Shown: positions 24,624 through 33,967, numbered from the stretch's first letter. The stretch: DNA of 64,000 nt from Aquimarina acroporae (GCF_023195925.1 NZ_JALPRE010000001.1:372001-436000), one strand, 5' to 3'. The notes: generated by a model not told the origin, from the sequence alone. Made by a program: numbers and translations.

Positions 24624-26729
24624 TTAATTTCCTAGTTTTTGTAAATAATAATCATAGGTTGCTACCTGAGATCTTATTTTTGTATTCTCGTTTCGAATGT
24701 ACGCATTATCCCCGTCTTTGGAAAGCAACCTGGCTTTAACATTATCATTCCAGCTTATATCGAAGGTTTCCATAAGCTCTAACTTAATCTCTTCATCATA
24801 GATTGGACATGATATTTCCACTCTTCGATCTAAATTACGAGTCATCCAATCGGCAGAAGATATATATACTTTGGGATCTCCTCCATTTTCAAATATAAAT
24901 AGTCTTGGATGTTCCAAAAATTTATCGATCACACTAATAACTTTGATATTCTCACTCATTCCTTCTATTCCTGGAATTAAACAACATATACCTCTTATGA
25001 TTAAATCAATCTTTACCCCCGCTCTACTCGCTTCATATAATTTATCGATCATATCATAATCACTAAGGCTATTGAGTTTTAAACGAATTCTAGCAGGGAT
25101 ACCTTCTTTACTGTTTTTTATTTCTTTTTCAATTAATTTCACCAAAGAAGATCTTGTATAATGAGGAGAAACTAACAGGTGTTTATATCTATTAATTTTA
25201 TAGTTTATTTCGAAAAATTTAAACACTTTATTCGTCTCTTTTAGTATAGACTCTCTAGTTGTAAAAAGAGTATAATCGGTATATATCTTAGCGGTAGATT
25301 CATTAAAATTTCCAGTACTTATAAAACCATACCTTTTTAACTTGCCTTTCTCTTCTCTCTCTATAACACAAGCTTTACAATGTACCTTTAAACCAGTTAC
25401 TCCAAAAATGAGATTAACACCTTCTCGCTGCATTTGCTCTGCATAACGTATATTGGCAGCCTCATCAAAACGAGCTTGTAATTCTATTTGTACTGTAACT
25501 TTCTTTCCATTTTTGGCTGCGTTTACCAAAGAGCTTGCAATATGTGAAATACTTGCCAACCTATAAATGGTAATTTTAATACTCTTTACTTTAGGGTCAA
25601 TCGCTGATTCTCTCAAAAACTTTACCGTATAGGAAAAAGTATGATATGGTGTGTACTGCAGAAAGTCCTTTTTTGCTATCTTATCCAGCAAACTCCCCTG
25701 AAGACTTAAACCGGCAATAGTAAGGGGTTGAATAGGTTGATATATCAAATCTGAATTACCCAAATCTGGGAAATTCATATAATCTCTTCGATTATGATAT
25801 TTCCCCCCAGGAATAATACTATCGGTATTATCAATTCCCATTTTATTCATCAAAAATTCTAGGGTATCTTTTTCAATGGTTTTGTCGTATACAAATCGTA
25901 CAGGCTCTCCATCTCTTCTTGATTTAACACTGCTGGAGATTTTTTGAATAAAACTCTTACTAAGGTCATTATCAAAATCTAATTGTGCATCTCTAGTAAT
26001 TTTGATCATGTGTGCAGAAGCACTGGCATAATCGAAAATACTAAAGTTAATATGCATACAATACCTAATCAGATCATCTAAAATAATAATGTATTGCTTT
26101 CCATCTTTTTCAGGAAGCACAACGAACCTATCTGTATTTTTAGGGATTTCTATAAGCGCGTAAATCTTTTCCTTGGTGGTCTGATTTAATATTTTGGATA
26201 TTCTTCCTTCTTTTGGGATTTTATCTTTCAAAACCAGTTTAACCGCTAAGTAAGCAACACTATCTTTAAGATGCGGCACTTCATCTAGATCATTAAGAAT
26301 AAAGGTAACCAAGGCTGGGCTTACTTTGGTTACAAAGTAATTCCTAATAAATTGATCCTGATCTTCTGTAACTTGAGTTTCGTCTATGATAAAAATATTA
26401 TGATCCTCGAGCTTTTCACGTATCGTATCAATAGTCTTTAAACTTTCAGTTTGTTGTTTAATTACGATTTTGGTAATTTTTTCTAAAAGTGCATTTGCAG
26501 AAATTCCTTTAAGTACATTTTTACCATCCTTTCCTGCGAGATCAATTCTTTTGATCGTTGCGTATCGTACTTTAAAAAATTCGTCTAGATTATTAGAGAA
26601 AATACCTATAAAACGTAACCTTTCCACCAAAGGAACAGTATCATCTGCAGCCTCCTGAAGCACTCTTGCATTAAATTGCAACCAACTTAATTCTCTATTA
26701 ATATATTGATTATTAGCGTTTTCAAGCAT
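24624..26729 (-). CDS. ppk1: Polyphosphate kinase 1
   Basis: 701 residues from the ATG at 26729, whose first base is shared with the last base of the sixA stop (TAATG). The start LENANNQYINRELSWLQFN is typical, whereas a longer frame to 26789 would overlap sixA. Motifs: RELSWLQFN, autophosphorylated His in LKVHCKACV, TGNFNESTAKIYTDYTLFT, and the second His in HPRLFIFENGG, then SSADWMTRNLDRRVE. It polymerises the gamma phosphate of ATP into polyphosphate at the membrane. Length matches PPK1 (about 690-710). Confidence 0.95.
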   Translation of the reverse strand: MLENANNQYINRELSWLQFNARVLQEAADDTVPLVERLRFIGIFSNNLDEFFKVRYATIKRIDLAGKDGKNVLKGISANALLEKITKIVIKQQTESLKTIDTIREKLEDHNIFIIDETQVTEDQDQFIRNYFVTKVSPALVTFILNDLDEVPHLKDSVAYLAVKLVLKDKIPKEGRISKILNQTTKEKIYALIEIPKNTDRFVVLPEKDGKQYIIILDDLIRYCMHINFSIFDYASASAHMIKITRDAQLDFDNDLSKSFIQKISSSVKSRRDGEPVRFVYDKTIEKDTLEFLMNKMGIDNTDSIIPGGKYHNRRDYMNFPDLGNSDLIYQPIQPLTIAGLSLQGSLLDKIAKKDFLQYTPYHTFSYTVKFLRESAIDPKVKSIKITIYRLASISHIASSLVNAAKNGKKVTVQIELQARFDEAANIRYAEQMQREGVNLIFGVTGLKVHCKACVIEREEKGKLKRYGFISTGNFNESTAKIYTDYTLFTTRESILKETNKVFKFFEINYKINRYKHLLVSPHYTRSSLVKLIEKEIKNSKEGIPARIRLKLNSLSDYDMIDKLYEASRAGVKIDLIIRGICCLIPGIEGMSENIKVISVIDKFLEHPRLFIFENGGDPKVYISSADWMTRNLDRRVEISCPIYDEEIKLELMETFDISWNDNVKARLLSKDGDNAYIRNENTKIRSQVATYDYYLQKLGN

Positions 26730-27214
26730 TATCTCAATGATTTTGGAAATATTTTTAATAAGTTTTTTCCTACAGATATACTTTTCCAACTATCCTCTTC
26801 AAATTCTATTCCTACTACTCCTGCTGTAGGTAAGTTATCTATAGTCTCACTCCCAAAAAGATTAACAAGCGATGTAAACGCATGATTATGCCCAAAAATC
26901 ATTAAAGTATTAATTTTATTATCACAGTTTTTAATTGTTTCTATGACCTGATTTCCACCAAAATCATACAGCTCTCTCTCTACTTTAAATATATCTCCTG
27001 AAATATCTAATTTGCTTAGAATAATTTTGGCAGTATCAAATGCTCTTTTCGCAGGACTAGACAACACCAAATCTATTGGTTTTATTAATGTTTTCAAGTG
27101 TTCTCCTACCAATTCTGCATCTCTTAATCCTCTTTTATTAAGAGGACGTTGATCGTCTGGCACATCATACTCCCAAGAGGATTTTGCATGCCTTATCATA
27201 TATAATGTTTTCAT
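26729..27214 (-). CDS. sixA: SixA-type phosphohistidine phosphatase
   Basis: A 161-residue histidine phosphatase. MIRHAKSSWEYD carries the RHG-type motif with catalytic His9; LSSPAKRAFDTA and MIFGHNHAF (second catalytic His) complete the site. E. coli SixA dephosphorylates phosphohistidine on the PTS-Ntr protein NPr. Here it opens the sixA-ppk1-ppx operon, with a TAATG stop/start overlap to ppk1. Since PPK1 works through a phosphohistidine intermediate, a role in polyphosphate metabolism is an attractive inference but unproven. Confidence 0.88.
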   Translation of the reverse strand: MKTLYMIRHAKSSWEYDVPDDQRPLNKRGLRDAELVGEHLKTLIKPIDLVLSSPAKRAFDTAKIILSKLDISGDIFKVERELYDFGGNQVIETIKNCDNKINTLMIFGHNHAFTSLVNLFGSETIDNLPTAGVVGIEFEEDSWKSISVGKNLLKIFPKSLR

Positions 27215-27616
27215 GAACTGATACTATTTTCTATTTATTCGAGTTATATAATACAAGTTTAAGAATAAGCATTTAAAATTTTCTTATTGATAACATAAAA
27301 AAATATATAGAACTGTTTTAGCGCCACTCAAGTCACAAATGTCAAAACCAAAAATTGAGACTATATTATATAGGAAGCAATGCTAATAAATCGCTAATTA
27401 TATGAAAATGAAGGTTATATGAAGATGGTTTTAATCGATAAAAAATGTATTTACATCGAAAAGATGCTTTTTTTCTTATAATTTTAAATGTTAAAATCTA
27501 AATTTACATACGGTTTTCCCTTAAATCACAATGTTTTCTCCCCCCCGAAGCATTATGATCACAGATCATCATAATAAAAAAGGGTTTTAAAAACAGAAAA
27601 AGTGGAAAAAGAGATT
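27215..27616. other. 402-base intergenic gap, no gene seen
   Basis: The stretch between sixA and the OmpA-family gene is AT-rich with no open frame of useful length. Notable parts are a near -7 box TAAATTTA around 27492, a run of Cs at 27541-27546, and a small dyad ATGATC-ACA-GATCAT around 27555-27569 shortly before the start. It probably holds the divergent promoters of both genes, possibly with a regulatory dyad. Confidence 0.5.
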
Positions 27617-29806
27617 ATGAAGAAAAGAAATCGTAATAGATTTCACGACACGAGCCTACTTATTATTCTATTCAGCTTTTGCTCAACATTAGCTTTTAGT
27701 CAAGTAGAGGTACCCCTTAAGAAACGCACCGAGTTTACTTTTAAAGGGGATTTCCAGTTTGTATCTAATACAGTTTTAGGAAAAGTTAGTAACGATGATG
27801 GCTCTGGAGTTTTTGACCCTAATAAAAGCTACAACGATGGTGGCCTAAATAATCAATTCAGAATGGGCTTTATCGATATCGATAATGACCCTACAACTTT
27901 CAACTCTAGTAGTGCAGATTTACATATTGATTCAGAATGTAGCACTATAAAACATGTTGGTTTATATTGGACAGCTTCATATGCAGATGAAAATAGAAAA
28001 CATGATATTACTTCTATTAAAATAAAGTATCCTGGTCAAAAAGTGTACTCAACCATTACAGATGCCCAAATTATTCATGACTATTATAATGATAAAGATG
28101 CTTTGTTTAAACAATATTCATGTTATAAAGATATTACTGAAGAAGTTCTTAGTTTGAAAAACCCACTTGGAACGTATACACTTGCAAATATACCTGCGAC
28201 TACTTCTGAAATAAATGATGATGCAACTTTAGGTAATGGACTTGCAGGAGGTTGGACCATGGTGGTAATTTATGAAGATCAAACTAAACCAAGGAAACGT
28301 TTCTACGTGTATGATGGATTTGTCAACATCGACTCAAAAGCTAAACCAGTTGCTTTTTCTTTTGACAATTTTCAAACCATACCTAATGGTGCGGTACACG
28401 GAAAAATCGGAGTGATAGCATATGAAGGTGACAAAGGAATTAGAGGAGATCGCTTTCAAGTGATGTCAAATGAAACGCATAAATACAAGAGTCTTGTTGA
28501 CGGTACAAACCCGATGAATAACTTCTTTAATGCAAATATTACCGAAAACGGAAGAAACATTACTTCCCGAGTACCTGCTAGTACAAATACTTTGGGATAT
28601 GATGCTGATTTATTTGATATTAAAAACATTAGAAATAGTATTATTGGTAATAATCAAACCGAAGCTAAATTCAGATTAATGACCGACAATGACGGTTATT
28701 CTGTGATGGCAGTTGCTTTTAGTGTAGATATTTATGAGCCGGCAATACATATTATTAAAAGATCAAAATACGCAGACAACGACAAGTTTATACATCCTCA
28801 AGATATTTTAGCACCTAAACAAGAAATTACCTATCAACTTACTATATATAATGATGGGAATGACGATGCAAAAAACACTATTATAAAAGATGTTTTACCA
28901 AGGAATGTGGTTTTTTCCGAAAAATCTTTGATTTTACCTTCACGTAAAATCAAATCTAAATACGATGAAAATACACGCACGCTATCTTTTAGTGTACCTA
29001 ACAAAATGGTAAAACAAGACAGTGAACCTTTTCAAATTAGTTACAAGGTTATTGTAGATACCGGTTGTGATTCTATTGAAACTATAGATGACATCTTGGT
29101 CGTTGACCAACCGGTAACTGCAGAATTTAATGGTTCTTTAAACGAAACTGTAAAATATTCTAAAGGGTACAATCATATTAACAAATGTGATTTGCCAGAT
29201 TTTTATCAATTCAAACTTGCAATAGATATTAGCGAGCTTAATTGCCCTAATGCAAGCAAATTAGCAGCTATTGCAAAAAAGAAGTTTGGTCACGATTTAG
29301 CCCACGTTGATCCTAGCGATTTTGACAATACAAAAAAATCTAACAATACAAAAAGTGGCGGAATAACACCCGGAGATATTGTACAGAGTAATACCCCTCC
29401 TAAAACAGGCTTGGAGTCTGATATGAAACTTAATAGAACGATTAATGATTTAATAAATCTGAATGAAATCTATTTTGATTTTGATAAATGGGACATTACA
29501 CCAAGAGCAGAAACTGAATTAAACAGAATTGTCGAATTAATGACCGAGGATTATCCAGATATGATCATAAAAATTGAGACACATTCTGATAGTAGAGGTA
29601 ATCATGATTACAACTTAGATCTCTCTCAAAAACGAGCAGAATCCATCTATAAATATCTAGTAAGCAAAAGTGTTTCTAAATACAGAATCTTATCCTATGT
29701 TGGATTCGGGGAAACCCGACCTGTAAACGACTGCCTTGATGGTCAAGATTGTGATGAAGAAGAGTACCGAAAAAACAGAAGATCTAATTTTGTGATAATG
29801 GAATAA
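27617..29806 (+). CDS. DUF11/OmpA-family cell-surface protein
   Basis: About 729 residues from the ATG at 27617 (a GTG at 27602 is in frame but MKKRNRNRF gives a better signal start). Signal peptide ends near AFSQ. Residues about 30-375 form a large beta-rich ectodomain. A DUF11-type Ig-like repeat follows (QEITYQLTIYNDGNDDAKNT...VLPRNVVFSE). After a Ser/Asn-rich linker comes an OmpA domain (YFDFDKWDITPRA, THSDSRG, RAESIYKYL, VGFGETRP) with a Cys-loop insertion (CLDGQDC) before NRRSNF, binding peptidoglycan. Probably anchors a surface structure to the cell wall. No PorP partner beside it. Confidence 0.82.
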   Translation: MKKRNRNRFHDTSLLIILFSFCSTLAFSQVEVPLKKRTEFTFKGDFQFVSNTVLGKVSNDDGSGVFDPNKSYNDGGLNNQFRMGFIDIDNDPTTFNSSSADLHIDSECSTIKHVGLYWTASYADENRKHDITSIKIKYPGQKVYSTITDAQIIHDYYNDKDALFKQYSCYKDITEEVLSLKNPLGTYTLANIPATTSEINDDATLGNGLAGGWTMVVIYEDQTKPRKRFYVYDGFVNIDSKAKPVAFSFDNFQTIPNGAVHGKIGVIAYEGDKGIRGDRFQVMSNETHKYKSLVDGTNPMNNFFNANITENGRNITSRVPASTNTLGYDADLFDIKNIRNSIIGNNQTEAKFRLMTDNDGYSVMAVAFSVDIYEPAIHIIKRSKYADNDKFIHPQDILAPKQEITYQLTIYNDGNDDAKNTIIKDVLPRNVVFSEKSLILPSRKIKSKYDENTRTLSFSVPNKMVKQDSEPFQISYKVIVDTGCDSIETIDDILVVDQPVTAEFNGSLNETVKYSKGYNHINKCDLPDFYQFKLAIDISELNCPNASKLAAIAKKKFGHDLAHVDPSDFDNTKKSNNTKSGGITPGDIVQSNTPPKTGLESDMKLNRTINDLINLNEIYFDFDKWDITPRAETELNRIVELMTEDYPDMIIKIETHSDSRGNHDYNLDLSQKRAESIYKYLVSKSVSKYRILSYVGFGETRPVNDCLDGQDCDEEEYRKNRRSNFVIME

Positions 29807-29818
29807 ATGTTTCTGTTA

Positions 29819-30463
29819 TCAGGGAGAAAGACGATCTATACTCCAACTATTATTTTCTAATTTAAATCGAATTCTATCATGTAGACGGTTTGGTCTACCT
29901 TGCCAAAATTCAAATTCGACAGGCGAAACACAGTACCCACCCCAGAATGGAGGTTTTGGAATATCTGTATTTTGATACTGTTCTTCTAAAGACTTTAGTT
30001 TTTGCTCAAGGATTTCTCTTGAATCTATATGCTCACTTTGATTTGATGCCCAAGCTCCTAGTTGACTTCCTCTAGGCCTAGACTTAAAATATGAAGTACT
30101 GCTTTTTTCATCAATTTTAAGAGCTTTTCCTTTGATGATCACCTGTCTTTCCAAATTTGGCCAGAAAAAAGATAAGCATACATTGTTATTATTATCTATG
30201 GCGTTGCCCTTTTCAGAATTATAGTTTGTATAAAACACGAAACCTTCTGTATCATAATGCTTTAATAAAACAATACGGGCCTTGGGAAAACCATCTACCC
30301 CCAAAGTTGTAAGAGTCATAGCATTGGCTTCATCTACTCCTCCGGCTTCTTCAACTTCATTAAACCAATTTGAAAAAAGTGAAAAAGGTGAATCTGGAAG
30401 ATATTCTTCATTTAATTCGCTTTTTTCATAAGACTTTCTGTAGTTGGTTAAATCTTTATTCAT
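29819..30463 (-). CDS. pdxH: Pyridoxamine/pyridoxine 5'-phosphate oxidase
   Basis: A 214-residue FMN enzyme with family motifs: YRKSYEKSEL at the start, NAMTLTTLGVDGFPKARIVLLK, GFVFYTNYNSEKG, FFWPNLERQVIIKGKA, SRPRGSQLGAWASNQS and the C-terminal EFWQGRPNRLHDRI...RLSP. It oxidises pyridoxine or pyridoxamine phosphate to PLP. Length matches E. coli PdxH (218). It is the last gene of the pyrR-to-pdxH run, 68 bases after rnz. PLP is needed by HisC and the decarboxylase elsewhere in this window. Confidence 0.95.
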   Translation of the reverse strand: MNKDLTNYRKSYEKSELNEEYLPDSPFSLFSNWFNEVEEAGGVDEANAMTLTTLGVDGFPKARIVLLKHYDTEGFVFYTNYNSEKGNAIDNNNNVCLSFFWPNLERQVIIKGKALKIDEKSSTSYFKSRPRGSQLGAWASNQSEHIDSREILEQKLKSLEEQYQNTDIPKPPFWGGYCVSPVEFEFWQGRPNRLHDRIRFKLENNSWSIDRLSP

Positions 30464-30531
30464 AATAGCAGTATAAGTATTGCAATTTAATTATTTTCCT
30501 GTTCGGATATTCTTAAAAATTTTATTTCGTT

Positions 30532-31437
30532 TTAGAATTCAAACACTTTCCCATCATCTGCTATTTCAACATTTTCAAAAACTGTTTTTGCTTCATCACG
30601 AAATAGCTCAATATTTTCGTATCTGGTAGAATAATGCCCCAAAATTAATGTTTGCACATTAGATTTTTTAGCAATGGTAGCCGCCTGAATCGCAGAACTA
30701 TGCCCGGTATGTTCACAAAGATGACTATGACTTTCTAAAAAAGTAGATTCATGGTACAACACGGTAGCATTCTTTATAATCTCAATTTTATCTTCATGAT
30801 ATTTAGTATCACTACAATAAGCATAGCTTTTAATAGGTCTTGGGTCATCAGTCAACTCTTTATTTGGGATTACTTTTCCCGAATCTAAAACCACATCTTT
30901 CCCTTTTTTTATAGCGCGATAGTACGCTTGATCAATATCATAATTCAAAACTTTACTCATTAAAAGTTTACGATCTCCTGGTTTTTCTTTAAACAAAAAA
31001 CCATTACAATATACTCTATGCTGTAAAGGTATAGTTTGTACGATTACATTTTCATCTTCAAAAACAACCTCAGATGATGTACCGGTAAGTTCATGAAAAT
31101 GTAAAGGAAAGTTGGTCCACGAATTTGATAGTTTTAACTGAAGTGTAATAATTTCTTTCAACCCTTTGGGCCCATGAATATGGAGAGGTGTTTCTCTGGT
31201 AAGGAGTCTAAAAGTAGATACGAGACCTATTAAACCAAAAAAATGATCTCCATGAAGGTGTGAAATAAAAATATGTTTTATTCGCGAAAATTTAATTTTA
31301 TTCCTCCTTAACTCTACTTGTGTACCTTCACCACAATCTACAAGAAAAACATGATTATTAATCTCAAGAACTTGCGAAGTTGGATTCGTAAATGTTCTTG
31401 GAGTTGCCGAATAACAGCCTAAAATAGTAAGTTTCAA
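30532..31437 (-). CDS. rnz: Ribonuclease Z (tRNA 3' endonuclease)
   Basis: 301 residues. Metallo-beta-lactamase motif SHLHGDHFFGL, N-terminal MKLTILGCYSATPR, the PRPIKSYAYCSDT Asp segment, HESTFLESHSHLCEHTGHSSA and LGHYSTRY. It removes 3' trailers from tRNA precursors. The start codon is TTG at 31437: the family N-terminus begins exactly there and an in-frame stop lies two codons upstream. It follows the thioredoxin gene by 63 bases. Confidence 0.94.
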   Translation of the reverse strand: MKLTILGCYSATPRTFTNPTSQVLEINNHVFLVDCGEGTQVELRRNKIKFSRIKHIFISHLHGDHFFGLIGLVSTFRLLTRETPLHIHGPKGLKEIITLQLKLSNSWTNFPLHFHELTGTSSEVVFEDENVIVQTIPLQHRVYCNGFLFKEKPGDRKLLMSKVLNYDIDQAYYRAIKKGKDVVLDSGKVIPNKELTDDPRPIKSYAYCSDTKYHEDKIEIIKNATVLYHESTFLESHSHLCEHTGHSSAIQAATIAKKSNVQTLILGHYSTRYENIELFRDEAKTVFENVEIADDGKVFEF

Positions 31438-31500
31438 AATTTATTTTACTTCTTAATTTATCAAAGTGTGAAGATAATTTAATCCTAGATATTTATCAAT

Positions 31501-31965
31501 CTATTGATCAAAAGAATCAAAAGAAGTTAGAAGAGAAATATAACCATCAACATCTAAATCACTTCTAAAACCTGTAGTTCCCAACACTAAGCCCTCTTTA
31601 TTTAATATAAGAATTGCAGGAAAAATCAATTTCTTATTATATCTACTGGCAAGTTTCTTATTCTTTTGCTTTTGTTCTTTAGAAATTTTATTCTTTTTAC
31701 GTCTGGGAAAATCTGCCTTTAACCAGACATACTTCTGTTTAGCAAAGGATTTAAACTTCTCACTTGACAACACATATTTTTCCAACTTAATACAGGGAGG
31801 GCACCAATCTGACCCAGTAAAGAAAAGAACAATTTTTTGATCTTTTTCTTTAGCCAGCGACAAAGATTCTTCCAGATCATATTTCCAGTCCTGTGCGATT
31901 GCAGAAAAACCGAAAAACAATAAAAATAATACAGTAATTTTTGGGGCTAGTTTACTCATACCCAT
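31501..31965 (-). CDS. Secreted thioredoxin-fold protein
   Basis: A 154-residue protein with signal peptide (SKLAPKITVLFLLFFGFSAI, cut after AQ) and a thioredoxin-like domain with the redox motif DWCPPC (after FTGS) and the cis-Pro loop IFPAILI. A Lys-rich insertion (RRKKNKISKEQKQKNKK) lies between. The WCPPC site suggests a periplasmic disulfide reductase like the DsbD-gamma or DUF255/SoxW group. It sits in the pyrR-pyrB-rnz run without an obvious functional link. Confidence 0.8.
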   Translation of the reverse strand: MGMSKLAPKITVLFLLFFGFSAIAQDWKYDLEESLSLAKEKDQKIVLFFTGSDWCPPCIKLEKYVLSSEKFKSFAKQKYVWLKADFPRRKKNKISKEQKQKNKKLASRYNKKLIFPAILILNKEGLVLGTTGFRSDLDVDGYISLLTSFDSFDQ

Positions 31966-32002
31966 TAAGACGTAACTAAATCTTAAAGTTTACAAAAAAA
32001 AC

Positions 32003-32335
32003 TTAAAATTCCAGATCACGCTCTATTTCTTCCATTTCTACTAAATCATACGCCTCTTGTAATGTAGGTACGATAGTGATTTCATCTGGTGCCTCGTCAT
32101 AAGAAATTCTTTCAGTAACAATTACAAAAGAATGATTAGAAGCTCTATGCTTGTTAGAAACTCTCAAAAACTCATTAATATCGTCTATTGAAATATCCTT
32201 CAAAGAAAACAAGTTAATGATGATATTATCATTTTTCAAAGAATCGTAAGCATCTTCTAAACGTTTAACAAATTCTACAATGGTAGTCTTTTCCTGTGTG
32301 ATGATAGTTGTAGAACCATCTTTATTAAAAATCAT
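32003..32335 (-). CDS. STAS-like hypothetical protein between pyrB and rnz cluster
   Basis: A 110-residue soluble protein with alternating strands and helices (TTIVEFVKRLEDAYDSLKND, NIIINLFSLKDISIDDINEF, SFVIVTE, ITIVPTLQEAYDLVEMEEIERDLEF), the layout of a STAS/anti-sigma-antagonist fold, without a clear phosphorylated Ser. Orthologues in flavobacteria are often labelled ribonuclease Z from gene order, although it lacks any metallo-beta-lactamase motif; the true Rnz is two genes away. Three bases separate it from pyrB. Function unknown. Confidence 0.75.
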   Translation of the reverse strand: MIFNKDGSTTIITQEKTTIVEFVKRLEDAYDSLKNDNIIINLFSLKDISIDDINEFLRVSNKHRASNHSFVIVTERISYDEAPDEITIVPTLQEAYDLVEMEEIERDLEF

Positions 32336-32338
32336 AAA

Positions 32339-33268
32339 TTATCGTTTAATTTTAGAAGCCAAAAGATATATCACTGCCATTCTCACTGCAACTCCATTTT
32401 GAACCTGATCCAAAATAATGGCTTGGTCTGAATCAGCTACATCGCTCGTTATTTCAACTCCACGATTAATGGGTCCCGGATGCATTATTACTATTTCCTT
32501 ATCTAAACTATCAAGTAATTCTTTGGTTACTCCAAATTGCTGGGTATATTCTCTGGTAGATGGAAAGTAACTAATTTCCATTCTCTCATTTTGAACTCTG
32601 AGCATATTAGCAATGTCGCACCATTCTAAAGCCTTTCTTAAATCTGTTTCTACCTGCACACCTAACTTCTCTATATATTTAGGTATTAATGTCTTAGGCC
32701 CACAGACTTTTACCTCGGCTCCTTGTAAATTTAGAGCAAAAATATTAGAAAGTGCAACTCTTGAGTGTAAAATATCTCCTACTATCACCACTTTTTTTCC
32801 TTCCACCTCGCCTAATCGTTCTCTAATAGAGTAAGAATCTAATAGGGCTTGAGTAGGATGTTCATGCGCTCCATCTCCAGCATTTACAATACTTGCATTT
32901 ACATGTTTTGATAAAAACACACCAGCTCCTGGATTTGGATGTCTCATAACTACCATATCCACTTTCATAGAAAGAATATTGTTAACCGTATCAATAAGGG
33001 TTTCTCCTTTCTTTACAGATGAAGATGCTGCAGAAAAGTTTATTACATCTGCAGACAAACGTTTTTCTGCTAGTTCAAAGGATAATCTTGTCCTCGTACT
33101 ATTCTCAAAAAAAAGATTCGCTACCGTAATATCACGTAATGAAGGAACTTTCTTTATAGGTCTGTTTATGACTTCCTTAAAATGATCAGCAGTCTCGAAG
33201 ATTAAGTCAATATCTTCCTTATTCAAATATTTTATTCCCAGTAAGTGATCTACACTTAATTCGCTCAT
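32339..33268 (-). CDS. pyrB: Aspartate carbamoyltransferase, catalytic subunit
   Basis: 309 residues. Carbamoyl-phosphate motif FFENSTRTRLSFE (about 52-64), MRHPNPGAG, HEHPTQALLDSYSI, and IMHPGPINRGVEI match ATCase. It forms carbamoyl aspartate in pyrimidine synthesis. No pyrI regulatory gene follows. It lies 27 bases after pyrR. Confidence 0.96.
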   Translation of the reverse strand: MSELSVDHLLGIKYLNKEDIDLIFETADHFKEVINRPIKKVPSLRDITVANLFFENSTRTRLSFELAEKRLSADVINFSAASSSVKKGETLIDTVNNILSMKVDMVVMRHPNPGAGVFLSKHVNASIVNAGDGAHEHPTQALLDSYSIRERLGEVEGKKVVIVGDILHSRVALSNIFALNLQGAEVKVCGPKTLIPKYIEKLGVQVETDLRKALEWCDIANMLRVQNERMEISYFPSTREYTQQFGVTKELLDSLDKEIVIMHPGPINRGVEITSDVADSDQAIILDQVQNGVAVRMAVIYLLASKIKR

Positions 33269-33295
33269 CTTAAAACTTTAATTTCTTTTAAGTCT

Positions 33296-33835
33296 TTATT
33301 TCTCTATTAAATACACTGCATCTTCTCCTTCATTCTCTTTCCAGTTTACCTTAACCTTTTCCTGATTTATAGCATCTACCTGACGACCTCTATAATTTGG
33401 CTGTATAGGTAAATGTCTACTAAAACGCCTATCAATCAAAGTTAACAGTTCTATTTCTGAGGGCCTCCCGAAAGATTGTACCGCAGTTAACGCAGCTCGT
33501 ACACTTCTACCCGTATATAAAACATCATCAATAAAAACAACTCTTTTGTCTTCTACCACAAAATTTATATCTGTTTTATTGGCTTCTAAAGGCTTCTCTC
33601 CTCTTCTAAAATCATCACGATAAAAGGTAATATCTAAATACCCCAAATTAACTTCGGCAACCTGATAATCTGTTATCAAAATTTCTTTAATTCGATCTGC
33701 AAGATATGTTCCTCTAGGCTGAACACCTATTAAAACTGTATTCTTAAAATGTGTATGATTTTCGATTAATTGACAAGCCAAACGGTGCAGAATAATATCT
33801 ATCTCTTTTGCACTAAGTAGTAATTTTTGACTCAT
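33296..33835 (-). CDS. pyrR: PyrR bifunctional pyrimidine regulator / uracil phosphoribosyltransferase
   Basis: 179 residues from the ATG at 33835 (a TTG at 33844 would add three). PRPP-binding motif VVFIDDVLYTGRSVRAAL is clear; LIGVQPRGTYLA and LIDRRFSRHLPIQPNYRGRQVD are family marks. PyrR proteins make UMP from uracil and in Firmicutes bind pyr mRNA; I see no PyrR-binding attenuator before this gene, so RNA regulation here is unproven. Transcription probably starts at the TACTTTTG box 26 bases upstream. Confidence 0.94.
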   Translation of the reverse strand: MSQKLLLSAKEIDIILHRLACQLIENHTHFKNTVLIGVQPRGTYLADRIKEILITDYQVAEVNLGYLDITFYRDDFRRGEKPLEANKTDINFVVEDKRVVFIDDVLYTGRSVRAALTAVQSFGRPSEIELLTLIDRRFSRHLPIQPNYRGRQVDAINQEKVKVNWKENEGEDAVYLIEK

Positions 33836-33860
33836 ATTCTCCAAATGGATATCTGGAATA

Positions 33861-33868
33861 CAAAAGTA
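33861..33868 (-). promoter_or_regulatory. Putative -7 box of the pyrR operon
   Basis: On the minus strand TACTTTTG (TAnnTTTG) lies 25 bases before the pyrR ATG. The same octamer serves as the probable rpsA -7 box. No clear -33 TTG. Confidence 0.4.
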
Positions 33869-33938
33869 GTGAAATTTTAGAATTAATTCCTAAGCTATAA
33901 TTCAGAAGTTTTACTCAAACTTAATTTTCTACCCTAAA

Positions 33939-33967
33939 CAAAAAAAGCCACTCTACTGAGTGGCTTT
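33939..33967 (-). terminator. Intrinsic terminator of rpsA
   Basis: GCCACTC and GAGTGGC (33947-33953, 33958-33964) form a 7-bp GC-rich stem with a 4-base loop, flanked by A and T runs; on the minus strand it ends in seven Ts. It lies 22 bases after the rpsA stop at 33989. Confidence 0.9.

Noticed and set aside
26730-26789. Twenty-residue N-terminal extension of PPK1
   Set aside because: It would overlap sixA; the ATG at 26729 forms a TAATG junction and begins at the conserved PPK1 N-terminus.
27541-27546. C-run upstream of the DUF11/OmpA gene as a phase-variation tract
   Set aside because: Only six Cs and outside the frame; too short to support slippage control on sequence alone.
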